The translations under genes were made by a program, and so were the position numbers. This document shows, piece after piece, positions 8,526 to 17,929 of a DNA stretch of 64,000 bases. The DNA lies in the NCBI GenBank assembly GCA_938045195.1, contig CALINC010000139.1:1-64000 (forward strand). The letters run 5' to 3'. The first letter of the stretch is position 1. The number at the start of each line of letters is the position of its first letter. This DNA is from an uncultured Treponema sp. GTDB taxonomy: Bacteria; Spirochaetota; Spirochaetia; Treponematales; Treponemataceae. The notes under the pieces were generated by a model, which saw nothing but the letters and a program-made list of their open reading frames with translations, searched no databases and had not been told where the DNA came from.

Positions 8526-9405
8526 AAACTTTTAAATTGACGGGTAAAATTTCATCGTCGATTATTCCGTATTTTACCGTAATTCCTGCGATGCCATTTT
8601 TTTCAAGGCAAGCGGAAAATAATTCTTCCAGTGCGGCTATTTCTTTTTTGGAGAAAGAAATATTTTCACATTTAAAACAGAATTGTTTTTCTTTCAGCAT
8701 AAAAACCCATTTTTCATTTTGGGCGGCGCAGCGTACGGCTATGCGGCGGTAGGTCTTTAAATTGAGGTCAAGCAATATGGCGAGTACACCGTCGGCTGTT
8801 ACAGTGCCTATGTCTTTTTCAAACGGAAAAACAAGCCAGTGCAATCCTCCCGATTGTTTATGATTTAATAATTCAAAAATAGAATTTTGCGCTTCTTTGT
8901 CTTCAGCAAAATTTTGCGTCTCCGTTTTTACTGCAAATATATTTTGTCCGGAACCGTCTTTTTTTTCAAAATTGCCGTCTTCATAATCTTCACTGAAAAG
9001 TGCGGAGTAAACTTTTTTAAAAATATCTTCCTTTAATTCAATGCCCTTGTTTTCTAAAAGTCCCGCTGAAAAGACGGCTTTCTTTTTATCGTTTTTTGTA
9101 TTCCGCAAAAATGAAAATATTTTTTCTGCAGAATTTCCCGTTAAACCTCTTTCGGAGGTCATTAAAAAAGATAGAATAGCTGATGAGAGTTCTCCTTGCG
9201 GCAGCTCCAATTCCGTAAAAAAATTGCTTTGTTTTATATATCCGGTCTCCGTTTGCTCTTTTATAGGTGCAAGGATTTTTTCACCTTGTGTAACAATCGG
9301 CATTTTTAAAAGCGTATCCTCTTTTAAATCGGTCAAAACATTTCCGGCAAAAATATTTCGGTATATTTTATTTGCCGGTCCATAGAACATATTCCTGCCG
9401 ATCAT
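8524..9405 (-). CDS. Conserved hypothetical protein
   Basis: A 293-residue soluble protein with no signal peptide. I do not recognise the family. The last ~110 residues form alternating beta/alpha segments beginning HWLVFPFEKDIGTVTADGVL, which recall, without proving, the C-terminal fold of FliK-like hook-length proteins. GAGGTG lies just upstream of the ATG. It is 10 nt downstream of the CPBP-FGE fusion gene and is closed by the terminator at 8494-8525, so those two genes probably form one transcript. Confidence 0.6.
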   Translation of the reverse strand: MIGRNMFYGPANKIYRNIFAGNVLTDLKEDTLLKMPIVTQGEKILAPIKEQTETGYIKQSNFFTELELPQGELSSAILSFLMTSERGLTGNSAEKIFSFLRNTKNDKKKAVFSAGLLENKGIELKEDIFKKVYSALFSEDYEDGNFEKKDGSGQNIFAVKTETQNFAEDKEAQNSIFELLNHKQSGGLHWLVFPFEKDIGTVTADGVLAILLDLNLKTYRRIAVRCAAQNEKWVFMLKEKQFCFKCENISFSKKEIAALEELFSACLEKNGIAGITVKYGIIDDEILPVNLKV

Positions 9406-9415
9406 ATCACCTCAT

Positions 9416-11248
9416 TCAAAAATCACTGTCTAAATTCCACGCCAGTCTAAAGCCTAGTCCTTTGTTCACATAATTCGGTTTCCACGCATATCTTACACCG
9501 ACCGATATATTTTTTACATCAAAATTCCAACTTCCGCCGCGGACAGATTTGAATTCTCCCGTTGCAGGACCCGCCGGATTTTCAGCTATGCCGGGTTTTA
9601 TCTCTTCATACCAGTCAAAACACCATTCCCAAACATTACCGCTCATATCGTACAAACCGAATGCATTTGCTTCTTTTTTTCCTACCTGCTTAGTTCCATC
9701 CGAACTATTGAATAAGGACCAACTTTTTACATCGGTTACATAAGGATTATTCCACTTGTGTTTTGAACCGCTGGGATTGTCAAGATTTATCAAAAAAACT
9801 TCCCCATAATTTGCAGCTCCTTCAGGATCTTTTCCTTGCCATCGCGCCGCATATTCCCACTCGGCTTCCGTCGGAAGGCGATAGCCCTTTTTAGTTCTAT
9901 CAAAATAAAGCTGAGTATATGCTTCCATATTTGTTGCGTCGCGAAAAACAGTATTATCTGTTTTATTCATTCGGTAAACGCATTCCGCATCAGAACCGTT
10001 TTTCATTTCAGTATATGCATTGCACCAAACGACACAATCAGCCCATGAAACAAATGTTACCGGATGATAATATCTGGTTTTGGGAGATATGTCAAAAATA
10101 CTAAAGCCGGGATATCCTTGATTTGAAAAAATATAAGGGGAATGCGAAGTGCCGTCAATTGCCCAATCATACACTTTTTTCCATAAATTATAGGTTACTT
10201 CATATTTTGCAATACAGTATGGACTTAGCGTAACGGTTCTGTCTTTAATAAAAACTCCATACCAGTATTTTTCGGCACCTATTAAATAATTAGCGGCACT
10301 TCCGACAATTCCGGTTTGCGGCGGTATTATTTTTGTAGCATCCACTAAATTTTTATATGTATTATCTTCGGAATTAACTACGGCTTTTGCATATTTCATT
10401 TTCTGCTTTAATTGAGCGGTTGGATATTTTCCAATTAAAACAATTATACCACTACAGACAAGGAATAAAAATAGTTGAATGACAATTTTTTTAATTTGTA
10501 CAGGAGCAGTTTTTTTAGTTTCAAGCATACCGCGTGCAATGATGCCGATTGTAACTATAGATAAAACCGTAAAACCGATAATGCAAATTTTATTTGATGA
10601 AAGCTGAAATACGAACCAACCTATATTACCTATCGCATGCAGGATAATAGCATACCATATCGTGTTTGTTTTTTCATAACAATATGCGTATACTATACTC
10701 GCTGTAAATACAAGCAGTGCTGCAAAAATATCTTGATTGGGAATTACAAAAATAGATGCTATTGCGGTTAAAAGAGAACTTACTACTATCGCCGATGATA
10801 TTGACATCTTGCATTTTAACTGATTGTATATAATCCCCCTGCAAATTATTTCACCTGCAACCGGAAGCATAATAAAGGCTGTTCCATATTGTGCATATAT
10901 GGTGTCGAATTGCATATCATAATAATAAATTTTTAAGAGCCGGACACCGCATACAATAAATAAATTGAAAATTATAATTTTTATTAAAAACAGTACATTA
11001 TATTTCCTAAAGCTTAAAAATTCATAATTAGAAAGATGATATTGCCCTATAATTATAAAAACTACCATTACGCTAATTGCAATACCTACCGAAAGATAAA
11101 TATAGCTGTCAGGAAGACCGAGTGACTGAGGAAATTGTGAATAATGAATTGCCCAAAGTATCGACTTAATAAATACTTGTAAAACAATAAATGACAAGGC
11201 TAACCCAGCTGATGATACTGCAATATGCAGCCAACTTTTTTTTATCAT
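9416..11248 (-). CDS. Membrane protein: degenerate CPBP (CAAX-protease-like) domain fused to FGE-sulfatase-like domain
   Basis: A 610-residue fusion. Residues 1-275 hold about eight membrane helices with a CPBP/CAAX-protease-like core: GEIICRG (132-138) replaces the EExxxR motif, losing the first Glu, and HAIGN (204-208) matches the third motif. The histidine expected in the middle FxxxH motif is not seen, so proteolytic activity is doubtful. Residues from about 305 to 610 form an FGE/SUMF1-like domain with RLPTEAEWEYAARW, MSGNVWEWCFDW and RGGSWNF, but no catalytic cysteine pair. It resembles the 347-2008 lipoprotein domain in motif order, yet its C-terminal codons are ordinary and not DGR-like. 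The FGE domain probably faces the periplasm. Function unknown. Confidence 0.75.
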   Translation of the reverse strand: MIKKSWLHIAVSSAGLALSFIVLQVFIKSILWAIHYSQFPQSLGLPDSYIYLSVGIAISVMVVFIIIGQYHLSNYEFLSFRKYNVLFLIKIIIFNLFIVCGVRLLKIYYYDMQFDTIYAQYGTAFIMLPVAGEIICRGIIYNQLKCKMSISSAIVVSSLLTAIASIFVIPNQDIFAALLVFTASIVYAYCYEKTNTIWYAIILHAIGNIGWFVFQLSSNKICIIGFTVLSIVTIGIIARGMLETKKTAPVQIKKIVIQLFLFLVCSGIIVLIGKYPTAQLKQKMKYAKAVVNSEDNTYKNLVDATKIIPPQTGIVGSAANYLIGAEKYWYGVFIKDRTVTLSPYCIAKYEVTYNLWKKVYDWAIDGTSHSPYIFSNQGYPGFSIFDISPKTRYYHPVTFVSWADCVVWCNAYTEMKNGSDAECVYRMNKTDNTVFRDATNMEAYTQLYFDRTKKGYRLPTEAEWEYAARWQGKDPEGAANYGEVFLINLDNPSGSKHKWNNPYVTDVKSWSLFNSSDGTKQVGKKEANAFGLYDMSGNVWEWCFDWYEEIKPGIAENPAGPATGEFKSVRGGSWNFDVKNISVGVRYAWKPNYVNKGLGFRLAWNLDSDF

Positions 11249-11283
11249 AATAAAACTTTTACCTCCTTAACATTTTTTAGTCT

Positions 11284-14200
11284 TTAACAATGACGGTGAA
11301 GCCCTATTTCCCATATTTGCATTCCCGCTTCAACGGAAGCCGTATTTTGTTTACCGGAAGCACAAGCGGATTTCATCGCAGAGGGTTCGAGCCATTCGGC
11401 GGAAACGGCAAGCGTTTCTTCCGAGATGTAGTCGCGGAACATCGCAAAAGCTTTTTTCAAAGTTACTTTGTCCGCCGTGTTTTCTGAAGCAGAAACAAAA
11501 AGATTAATTCTGTCGGTAACTTCCAAGCCGCAGTCTTTCCGTAAATTTTGAATACCGCGGACTAAATCCCGCACAAAGCCTTCCATAATAAGTTCTTCCG
11601 TCAGCTCCGTATTTAAGCCGACGGTGAGCGTACCTTCGTTGACCACTTTGAGCGAAGCCTTTTCAATGCGGTTGACGATTATCTTTTCTGCAGTAATTTC
11701 TACCGTTTTACCGTCGATGTCAATGCTCAGCGTAGAACCTTCAAGAATATTCCGTATTTCTTCGGAGTTCATCGCTTCGATAATGGAAGCGGCTTTTTTC
11801 ATTGAAGAACCGAGTTCTTTACCGAGTATACGGAAGTTCGCCTTTGCAGAATATTCAACAAGTTCATCTTCTTTTTCATGGAAGATAACCTCTTTGACAT
11901 TCAGCTCTTCGATAATGCTTTCTTCCATTTCTAAAAGTACTTTTTTTTCTTCCGTATTACGGGTTACAATTTCTACCGCCTTGAGCGGTTGTCTAATTTT
12001 CAAATTGAATTGATACCGCAATGCCCGCCCCATCGACACGGCTTTTTGCACCGTCTTCATTTTAAATTCCAATGCAGTATTGCGGATATTTTTGTTATAT
12101 TCGGGATACGAAGCTAAATGAATTGAGGGTGCATCCGTTTCGGTTTTAAGGTTTTGCCATATTGCTTCCGTTATAAAGGGAATTACGGGAGCGGCAATTA
12201 GCGAGAATTTTTTTAATGCCCGATAGAGCGTTTCATAGGCTTGCGTCTTATCGCTGTCGTTTTCACTTTTCCAAAAGCGGCGGCGCGAGCGGCGAATGTA
12301 CCAGTTATTCAATAAGTCAATATATTCTACCAATGGAGGAACGGCTTGCGATAAATCATAATTATCCAAGGCAGCCGTTACATCTTGCACGAGTTTTTCG
12401 GTTACCGATAAAATCCATGCGTCAAGCGGATTATTTAAACTGCTTATCAATTTTTCAAGCCCCGAATCCGCACTATCCGAGTTTACTCCGGCAGGCGGTA
12501 CTACGCCGTCTATGTTTGCATAGGTTACATAGAAACTGTAACTGTTCCAAAACGGAATTAAAATTCCTTTAAGAACATCTCGGACTCCTTCATCGGAATA
12601 TTTTAAGTCGTCAGCTTTTACGACATTTGAATTCATTAAGAATAAACGGAGGGCATCCGCACCGAATTGGCTGATGACTTTATTCGGGTCGGTAAAATTG
12701 CGTAGTGATTTTGACATTTTCTTTCCGTCTTCGGCAAGTACCAATCCGTTTACAATGCAGTTTTTAAAAGCGGGTTTATCGAATAAGGCTGCAGCTAAAA
12801 TCGTCAAAGTGTAAAACCAACCGCGGGTTTGATCCAAACCTTCCGAGATAAAATCTGCGGGAAAGTTTTTTTCAAATTTTTCTTTATTTTCAAAGGGATA
12901 GTGCTGCTGTGCATACGGCATAGATCCCGATTCAAACCAACAGTCTAAAACTTCCGGCACCCGCTTCATTGTACCGCCGCAGTTTTTGCACGGAATTGTG
13001 ATTTTATCGACAAAGTGTTTGTGCATATCTTCAGGATATACGCCCGATAATTCTTTTAATTCTGCCCGGCTTCCCACACAAATTGTGGTGCCGCAGTCCG
13101 GGCATTTCCAAATCGGTATCGGGTTGCCCCAATAGCGGTTGCGGCTGATTGCCCAGTCGCGTGCCCCCTCAAGCCATTTTCCGAAACGGCCGGATTTTAT
13201 GTGGTCAGGCTGCCAAAAAATTTGAGCATTGGCGTTGAGCATTTTTTCTTTTATTTTTTCGACAGAAACAAACCGGCTTGCAACCGCCCGATAGATTAAG
13301 GGGCTGGAGCATCGCCAGCAATGCGGATATGCGTGCAGTATTTGATCCCGTTTAAAGAGTTTCCCTTCGGCTTTAAGCCGGTCAATAATTTGCTTGTCGG
13401 CATCTTTTACAAATACGTCTTGATAGTCTTTTACTTCGGCAGTGAATTTACATTCTGCATCAACGGGGCACACCGTCGGCACGCCCGAATTTTTGAACAC
13501 GCGGTTATCGTCTTCACCGAAGCCCGGTGCCGTATGTACGATTCCCGTTCCGTCTTCGGTAGTAACAAAGTCTCCAAGAAGCAGGCGGAACGCGCCGCTT
13601 CCTGCTTCCGGATTCACACCGTTTTCATCTGCTGCAAGCTGCTTAAAATAAGGGAACAGCGGCTCATAACGTAAGCCCTCAAGTTCGGCTCCTTTTTTCT
13701 TCCATATTATTTTGTATTCGGACGGAGCAGCTTTTTTCTGTTGCGGTTTGTTTTCTTCTTTCGGAAAATAGGCTTCAAGACGCGGCACCGCTATGATGTA
13801 GTAAGCATCTTCGTATTCAATTAAAGCATATTCAATGTCTGCCCCTGCGGTAAGCCCTAAATTGCTCGGCAGTGTCCACGGCGTAGTTGTCCATGCCAAA
13901 AGGTAGGTATTTTCGGGCAAGTCATTTGTACCGAAGCGGTTTGCAAATGTTTTTCCTGCAGCAGAATTTTTTACGGGCGGAAGAATCTTAAAGCGGACGG
14001 TAATTGCCGGATCGTGTACATCTTTGTAACCGCCTAAGTTTAACTCATGATTTGAAAGCACGGTTGAACAGCGGGGACAATAGGGAAGAATATAATAGCC
14101 TTCGTATAAAAGCCCCTTATCGTGGAGGCTTTTCATAACCCACCAGATGGATTCCATAAAATCAGGGTTCATAGTTTTATAATCATTTTCAAAATCGACC

Positions 14201-14622
14201 CAACGGCCTAAACGGGTAATCGTCCGCTTCCATTCTTTAACATAGCGGAGAACGCTTGCTCGGCAGGCTTCGTTAAATTTATCAATGCCGTATTTTTCAA
14301 TTTCGGTTTTAGAATTAAGCCCAAGTTCTTGTTCAATTAAGTTTTCAACAGGAAGTCCGTGGCAATCCCAGCCGAATCTCCGTTCCACTCTAAAGCCTTT
14401 CATTGTTTTATAGCGGGGAATAATATCTTTTATCGTGCCGGGAACAAAATGCCCAAAATGCGGGAGCCCTGTGGCAAAAGGAGGTCCGTCAAAAAAAACA
14501 TAATCGCTCTTGCCGTCCCGTGCCGAAACGGATTTTTTAAAAATATCATTATCCTCCCAAAATTTTAAAACAGCTTCTTCTTGTCTTGCAAAATCAACTT
14601 TAGGATCTACAGGCTTATACAT
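11284..14622 (-). CDS. ileS: Isoleucyl-tRNA synthetase
   Basis: A 1,112-residue class I synthetase charging tRNA-Ile. The HIGH-equivalent is GLPHFGHF (about 52-59), the KMSKS signature is DGKKMSKSLRNF, and a zinc-knuckle-like CPDCGTTIC with CKNCGG precedes the catalytic half. Length and the HFGHF form fit the long eukaryote-like (type 2) IleRS found in spirochaetes rather than the ~940-residue E. coli form. The anticodon-binding domain includes WYIRRSRRRFWK. An AGGAG lies about 12 nt before the ATG, farther than usual. No T-box leader is visible. It appears monocistronic. Confidence 0.95.
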   Translation of the reverse strand: MYKPVDPKVDFARQEEAVLKFWEDNDIFKKSVSARDGKSDYVFFDGPPFATGLPHFGHFVPGTIKDIIPRYKTMKGFRVERRFGWDCHGLPVENLIEQELGLNSKTEIEKYGIDKFNEACRASVLRYVKEWKRTITRLGRWVDFENDYKTMNPDFMESIWWVMKSLHDKGLLYEGYYILPYCPRCSTVLSNHELNLGGYKDVHDPAITVRFKILPPVKNSAAGKTFANRFGTNDLPENTYLLAWTTTPWTLPSNLGLTAGADIEYALIEYEDAYYIIAVPRLEAYFPKEENKPQQKKAAPSEYKIIWKKKGAELEGLRYEPLFPYFKQLAADENGVNPEAGSGAFRLLLGDFVTTEDGTGIVHTAPGFGEDDNRVFKNSGVPTVCPVDAECKFTAEVKDYQDVFVKDADKQIIDRLKAEGKLFKRDQILHAYPHCWRCSSPLIYRAVASRFVSVEKIKEKMLNANAQIFWQPDHIKSGRFGKWLEGARDWAISRNRYWGNPIPIWKCPDCGTTICVGSRAELKELSGVYPEDMHKHFVDKITIPCKNCGGTMKRVPEVLDCWFESGSMPYAQQHYPFENKEKFEKNFPADFISEGLDQTRGWFYTLTILAAALFDKPAFKNCIVNGLVLAEDGKKMSKSLRNFTDPNKVISQFGADALRLFLMNSNVVKADDLKYSDEGVRDVLKGILIPFWNSYSFYVTYANIDGVVPPAGVNSDSADSGLEKLISSLNNPLDAWILSVTEKLVQDVTAALDNYDLSQAVPPLVEYIDLLNNWYIRRSRRRFWKSENDSDKTQAYETLYRALKKFSLIAAPVIPFITEAIWQNLKTETDAPSIHLASYPEYNKNIRNTALEFKMKTVQKAVSMGRALRYQFNLKIRQPLKAVEIVTRNTEEKKVLLEMEESIIEELNVKEVIFHEKEDELVEYSAKANFRILGKELGSSMKKAASIIEAMNSEEIRNILEGSTLSIDIDGKTVEITAEKIIVNRIEKASLKVVNEGTLTVGLNTELTEELIMEGFVRDLVRGIQNLRKDCGLEVTDRINLFVSASENTADKVTLKKAFAMFRDYISEETLAVSAEWLEPSAMKSACASGKQNTASVEAGMQIWEIGLHRHC

Positions 14623-14850
14623 TCGTACTTAAAACTCCTGAAAAAAGATTTTAAAGTGTATGGTTATAGCATGCACTCAATAAACCGGAATTGCAAAAAG
14701 CAAATCCGATTATATCCGCTAATTATACCGCTTTTTTATGGATTATGCAATATGGTGATAGGTATAAATCAGGCACATCATGGGCAGTACTGAAAGGGCT
14801 TTTGAAAATAGGGGAAGCCGTCGCCATGAGTTTAACAAATCCCAGACGGA
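14623..14850. other. Intergenic DNA upstream of ileS and the Rpn gene
   Basis: No gene is supported. A TATAAC hexamer on the minus strand near 14665 may belong to a weak ileS promoter. Plus-strand DNA from about 14800 resembles, loosely, the DNA just after the Rpn gene (15880-15922), as though the direct repeat below once extended further left or a second Rpn-like 3' end was lost. Confidence 0.3.
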
Positions 14851-14925
14851 GGCAAAGAAGAAGTGGAAGTGCCGGACTAATTGATAATGTGTAATGGATA
14901 ATTGACATTAAAAAAGATATTCTCT
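14851..14925 (+). repeat. Left direct repeat flanking the Rpn gene
   Basis: A 75-bp sequence matches 15923-15998 with only a few substitutions and one-base gaps, including the block GAAGTGCCGGACTAATTG and the end AAAAAAGATATTCTCT. It ends about 20 bp before a TATAAT-containing segment upstream of the Rpn gene. Confidence 0.8.
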
Positions 14926-14975
14926 TTTAAAATTGCTGAAGATATGTTATAATACAAGGTGCGGGGGAAAAGTTT

Positions 14976-15878
14976 ATGACTACTTCAAATAGAAAATATA
15001 AGGATTCAGTATTTGTCGATTTGTTCAGTGAAGACGAAAGGGCTAAGGAGAATTTTTTATCGCTGTATAATGCTTTGCACGGAACAAACCTGCAAATGTC
15101 TTGTCCTGTAGAAAATATACGGCTTGAAAACGTTATGTACATGAACATAATAAACGATGTTTCCTGCCTTGTAGATGGTAAAATCATCGTATTAGCTGAA
15201 CATCAGTCTACGATAAACGAAAATATGCCCTTGCGTTTTTTAGAATACATAGCCAGGATCTATGAAAAACTGCAAGCACCTACCGATAGGTATTTAAGAA
15301 AGCTATCAAAAATACCTACACCTGAATTTTACGTCTTTTACAATGGGAAGGAAGATTATCCTGAAAGTACAATTCTAAAACTGTCGGACGCGTTTATAAC
15401 AAAGCCTGAACAGGTGCCGCTTGAACTTACGGTACGGGTGATCAATATCAACACTGACAAAGCAAACAAAGTTTTATCTGCGTGCAAACCGCTTGAAGAA
15501 TACAGCCTTTTTGTAGAAGAGGTAAGAAAGCAAACACAAGTTGACCGTGAAAACGGCTTTACCAATGCGGTAAAAATGTGTATAGAAAAAGGCATCTTAA
15601 AAGAATACTTACAGAGGAAATCACGGGAGGTAATAAATATGCTAGTAGCGGAATATGATTATGATACGGACATTGCCGTACAGAGACAAGAAAGCCTAAT
15701 GATTGGAATACAGCAAGGTATTGAAAGAGGCATTAAGCAAGGCATTGAAAAAGGCATTTCCGAAGGCTCATATCAAAAAGCTCTCGAAACGGCAAAGTTG
15801 ATGAAAGGTAGGAATTATCCGATTAGTGATATTTGCACAATATCTGGACTTTCCGTTGAGGAAATAGAGGCTTTATAA
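14976..15878 (+). CDS. Rpn family recombination-promoting nuclease/putative transposase
   Basis: A 300-residue protein of the PD-(D/E)XK Rpn (PDDEXK_2, transposase_31-like) family. The start DSVFVDLFSEDERAK holds the conserved N-terminal Asp. The catalytic core is VLAEHQSTINENMPLRFLEY (about 71-90), with the E-x-Q signature. FYVFYNGKED follows. A Gly/Glu/Ile-rich repeat tract (about 245-268) and the tail GLSVEEIEAL are typical of the family. E. coli Rpn proteins are calcium-stimulated DNA endonucleases that promote RecA-independent recombination. GCGGGGG lies before the ATG. The gene with its upstream DNA is bracketed by 75-bp direct repeats. Confidence 0.88.
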   Translation: MTTSNRKYKDSVFVDLFSEDERAKENFLSLYNALHGTNLQMSCPVENIRLENVMYMNIINDVSCLVDGKIIVLAEHQSTINENMPLRFLEYIARIYEKLQAPTDRYLRKLSKIPTPEFYVFYNGKEDYPESTILKLSDAFITKPEQVPLELTVRVININTDKANKVLSACKPLEEYSLFVEEVRKQTQVDRENGFTNAVKMCIEKGILKEYLQRKSREVINMLVAEYDYDTDIAVQRQESLMIGIQQGIERGIKQGIEKGISEGSYQKALETAKLMKGRNYPISDICTISGLSVEEIEAL

Positions 15879-15922
15879 GAGTTAGCTTTTTTGCAAATAG
15901 GCGGAGCAGATGCAAGGAGTTA

Positions 15923-15998
15923 GGCAAAAAAGAAGCGGAAGTGCCGGACTAATTGGTAATGTGTAATTGATAATTACCAATTAAAAAAGATATTCTCT
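15923..15998 (+). repeat. Right direct repeat flanking the Rpn gene
   Basis: Second copy of the ~75-bp repeat at 14851-14925. In this copy an internal segment forms a perfect inverted repeat with 10-bp arms (AATTGGTAAT/ATTACCAATT), which is broken in the left copy. It ends 8 bp before the -35 box of the hemerythrin promoter. Confidence 0.8.
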
Positions 15999-16006
15999 GT
16001 GCGTAC

Positions 16007-16035
16007 TTGACTGTTATAATGCCGTCTGATACAAT
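16007..16035 (+). promoter_or_regulatory. Promoter placed for a leaderless hemerythrin transcript
   Basis: TTGACT (16007-16012), a 17-bp spacer and TACAAT (16030-16035), then seven nucleotides (GCTCCCT) and the ATG at 16043. No Shine-Dalgarno sequence is present. A second TATAAT-like hexamer at 16015-16020 lacks a good -35 box. Confidence 0.7.
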
Positions 16036-16042
16036 GCTCCCT

Positions 16043-16474
16043 ATGGTTAAAATTATTGAATACGCATGGGAAGATGCCCTCAGTGTAGGCTATCATTGTA
16101 TAGATTTGCATCATAAAAAATTATTGCTTATTATCAAAGACTTTGCCGCTTTATTAAAACGTCCGCAAAAGGAATATAGTTTAAATATCGGAAAAGTTTT
16201 AAAAGAGTTATCGGATTATACTCAGTATCATTTTTTTGAAGAGGAAAAAATAATTTCAAAATACAAATGTCCCTATTTTGAACAGCATTCAAAAATTCAT
16301 GCTGAATTTATAAAGACAATAAATGCAAATTTAAAAGATCTTGCATCGGGAGATATGGAAGCAGGGATAGAATTTTATAATTTCTTGGGCAAATGGCTCC
16401 TTCAGCATATAGGTCAAGAAGATCACGAGTGGTCAGATTATGTTCACGAACATTATCCTAATGAAAAGTTTTAA
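16043..16474 (+). CDS. Bacteriohemerythrin
   Basis: A 143-residue single-domain oxygen-binding protein with a non-haem di-iron centre. Ligands appear complete: the first His in GYHCIDLHHKKL, His/Glu in YHFFEEEK, two His in EQHSKIHAEF, and His with Asp in LLQHIGQEDHEW. In microaerophiles and anaerobes such proteins bind or deliver oxygen. The frame extends upstream to 16007, but that codon lies within the -35 box, so the start is at 16043. AroA follows after 14 nt and is probably on the same transcript. Confidence 0.9.
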   Translation: MVKIIEYAWEDALSVGYHCIDLHHKKLLLIIKDFAALLKRPQKEYSLNIGKVLKELSDYTQYHFFEEEKIISKYKCPYFEQHSKIHAEFIKTINANLKDLASGDMEAGIEFYNFLGKWLLQHIGQEDHEWSDYVHEHYPNEKF

Positions 16475-16488
16475 ATTTAAAAAATGGA

Positions 16489-17874
16489 ATGTTTTTACGC
16501 ATAAAAAATAATAGTCCGGAGAGTACAGGTGAGCATTACATAACGGATTTTATTGTTCCGCCGTCAAAGAGCCATTCGATAAGGGCGTTGATTTTAGCAG
16601 CTCTTGCTGAAAAGCCGTCTCTAATTAAAAATCTCTTAATAAGCGGAGATACTGAATCAGCCGTTTCGGTTTTGAAGATGTTAGGTGTAAAAATTAACAT
16701 TTTTAAGCATGTAAACGGTTCGTCTTCTGCGCGGGTTATTCCTCCTGCGGGAGGAATAAGACGGTTTTTATGCGAAAGGCAAAGCGTATCCGGCGGAGAA
16801 CCCTTTACGGTAAATTCCGGCAATTCTGGGTCGCTATTCTATTTTTTGGGAATTATACTTTCTGCAATTCCTGTGCATTTTATATTGACGGGAGATGCAT
16901 CCATATCAAAGCGCCCCGTGTTGCCTCTTACTGAAATATATGATGCGCTTGGAATAAAATATGAATTTTTAACGGACAAAAAAAGTGCTCCTTTAAAAGT
17001 CTTCGGCAGGGATATTGCGGCTTTTGCTGCCGATACGGTGCTTATGCTTAATGGAGATTTTTCCCAGCCTATTACGGGGCTTTTAATTTCTTCCGTATTT
17101 CATAAACGTAAACTTAGTATTCATTTAAAAACGGCAGGTGAGCTTCCGTATCTTAAAATGACGGTAGAATGGTTAAGATTATGCGGCATTACGTTAAAGG
17201 TTTCCTCAAATTTTAAAAATTTTGAAATTCCTTGCGGGCAAAACATCACCGAATTTACAAAAACCATTCCCTCAGATTGGTCAAGTGCCGCTTTTCCCAT
17301 TGCAGCAGCTCTCGTTTCAAATTCAAAAATGAAACTGAAAAATATGGATATTTGTGATGTACAAGGGGATTGCGGTATTATTCATATTTTAAAAAAAATG
17401 AATGCGGAAATATACTATAATAAAAGTAAAAAAGAACTTAGAGTTTTACCGTCTTTGAATAAACTGCAAGGCGGACAATTCGATTTATCTTCTATGCCGG
17501 ATTCTCTTCCCGCTTTATCGGCAATAGCATGCTTTGCACGCGGTAAAACGATGTTTACCAATATAGCGATATGCCGTTTTAAGGAATGCGATAGAATTGC
17601 CGCAATTTGTTCCGAATTGCGCAAATTTGGTGCTGAAATAGAAGAGGGCAAAGACTTTTTAATTATTAACGGCAGCGGCGGAAAAAATCTTCATCCGTCT
17701 AAAGTTTTTTCTTACGGCGACCACAGAATTGCAATGATGCTTATTGCGGTTTCGGCAGGAATTAGTAAACATGAAGATTTTTGTATAATAAAAGACGCTG
17801 AATGTATAAACATAACATATCCTGAATTTATCGAAAATATAAGCAAGAGCGGATTATGTAAAGTTGTTTTTTAA
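16489..17874 (+). CDS. aroA: 3-phosphoshikimate 1-carboxyvinyltransferase (EPSP synthase)
   Basis: A 461-residue enzyme transferring enolpyruvate from PEP to shikimate-3-phosphate, the sixth step of the shikimate pathway. The PEP/S3P-binding start is PPSKSHSIRALILAALA (about 24-40). NSGNSGSLFYF replaces the usual NSGT segment, DWSSAAFPIAAALV is conserved, and YGDHRIAMMLIAVSAG carries the C-terminal catalytic Asp-His-Arg. It is slightly longer than the common ~430 residues, with extra sequence before the NSG motif. No other shikimate gene is nearby. Confidence 0.92.
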   Translation: MFLRIKNNSPESTGEHYITDFIVPPSKSHSIRALILAALAEKPSLIKNLLISGDTESAVSVLKMLGVKINIFKHVNGSSSARVIPPAGGIRRFLCERQSVSGGEPFTVNSGNSGSLFYFLGIILSAIPVHFILTGDASISKRPVLPLTEIYDALGIKYEFLTDKKSAPLKVFGRDIAAFAADTVLMLNGDFSQPITGLLISSVFHKRKLSIHLKTAGELPYLKMTVEWLRLCGITLKVSSNFKNFEIPCGQNITEFTKTIPSDWSSAAFPIAAALVSNSKMKLKNMDICDVQGDCGIIHILKKMNAEIYYNKSKKELRVLPSLNKLQGGQFDLSSMPDSLPALSAIACFARGKTMFTNIAICRFKECDRIAAICSELRKFGAEIEEGKDFLIINGSGGKNLHPSKVFSYGDHRIAMMLIAVSAGISKHEDFCIIKDAECINITYPEFIENISKSGLCKVVF

Positions 17875-17929
17875 ATTTATTATTACATAGTGCCGTACCG
17901 TATTTACTCACGTAAAAATCTAACCGTAG

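Noticed and set aside
9418..9545. DGR variable region in the CPBP-FGE fusion
   Set aside because: The codons after RGGSW are ordinary AT-rich ones, with no AAC/AAT-derived pattern, and the DNA does not match the 1885-2005 stretch.
16007..16042. Earlier TTG start for hemerythrin
   Set aside because: The codon is part of the -35 box. The conserved domain begins at the later ATG.
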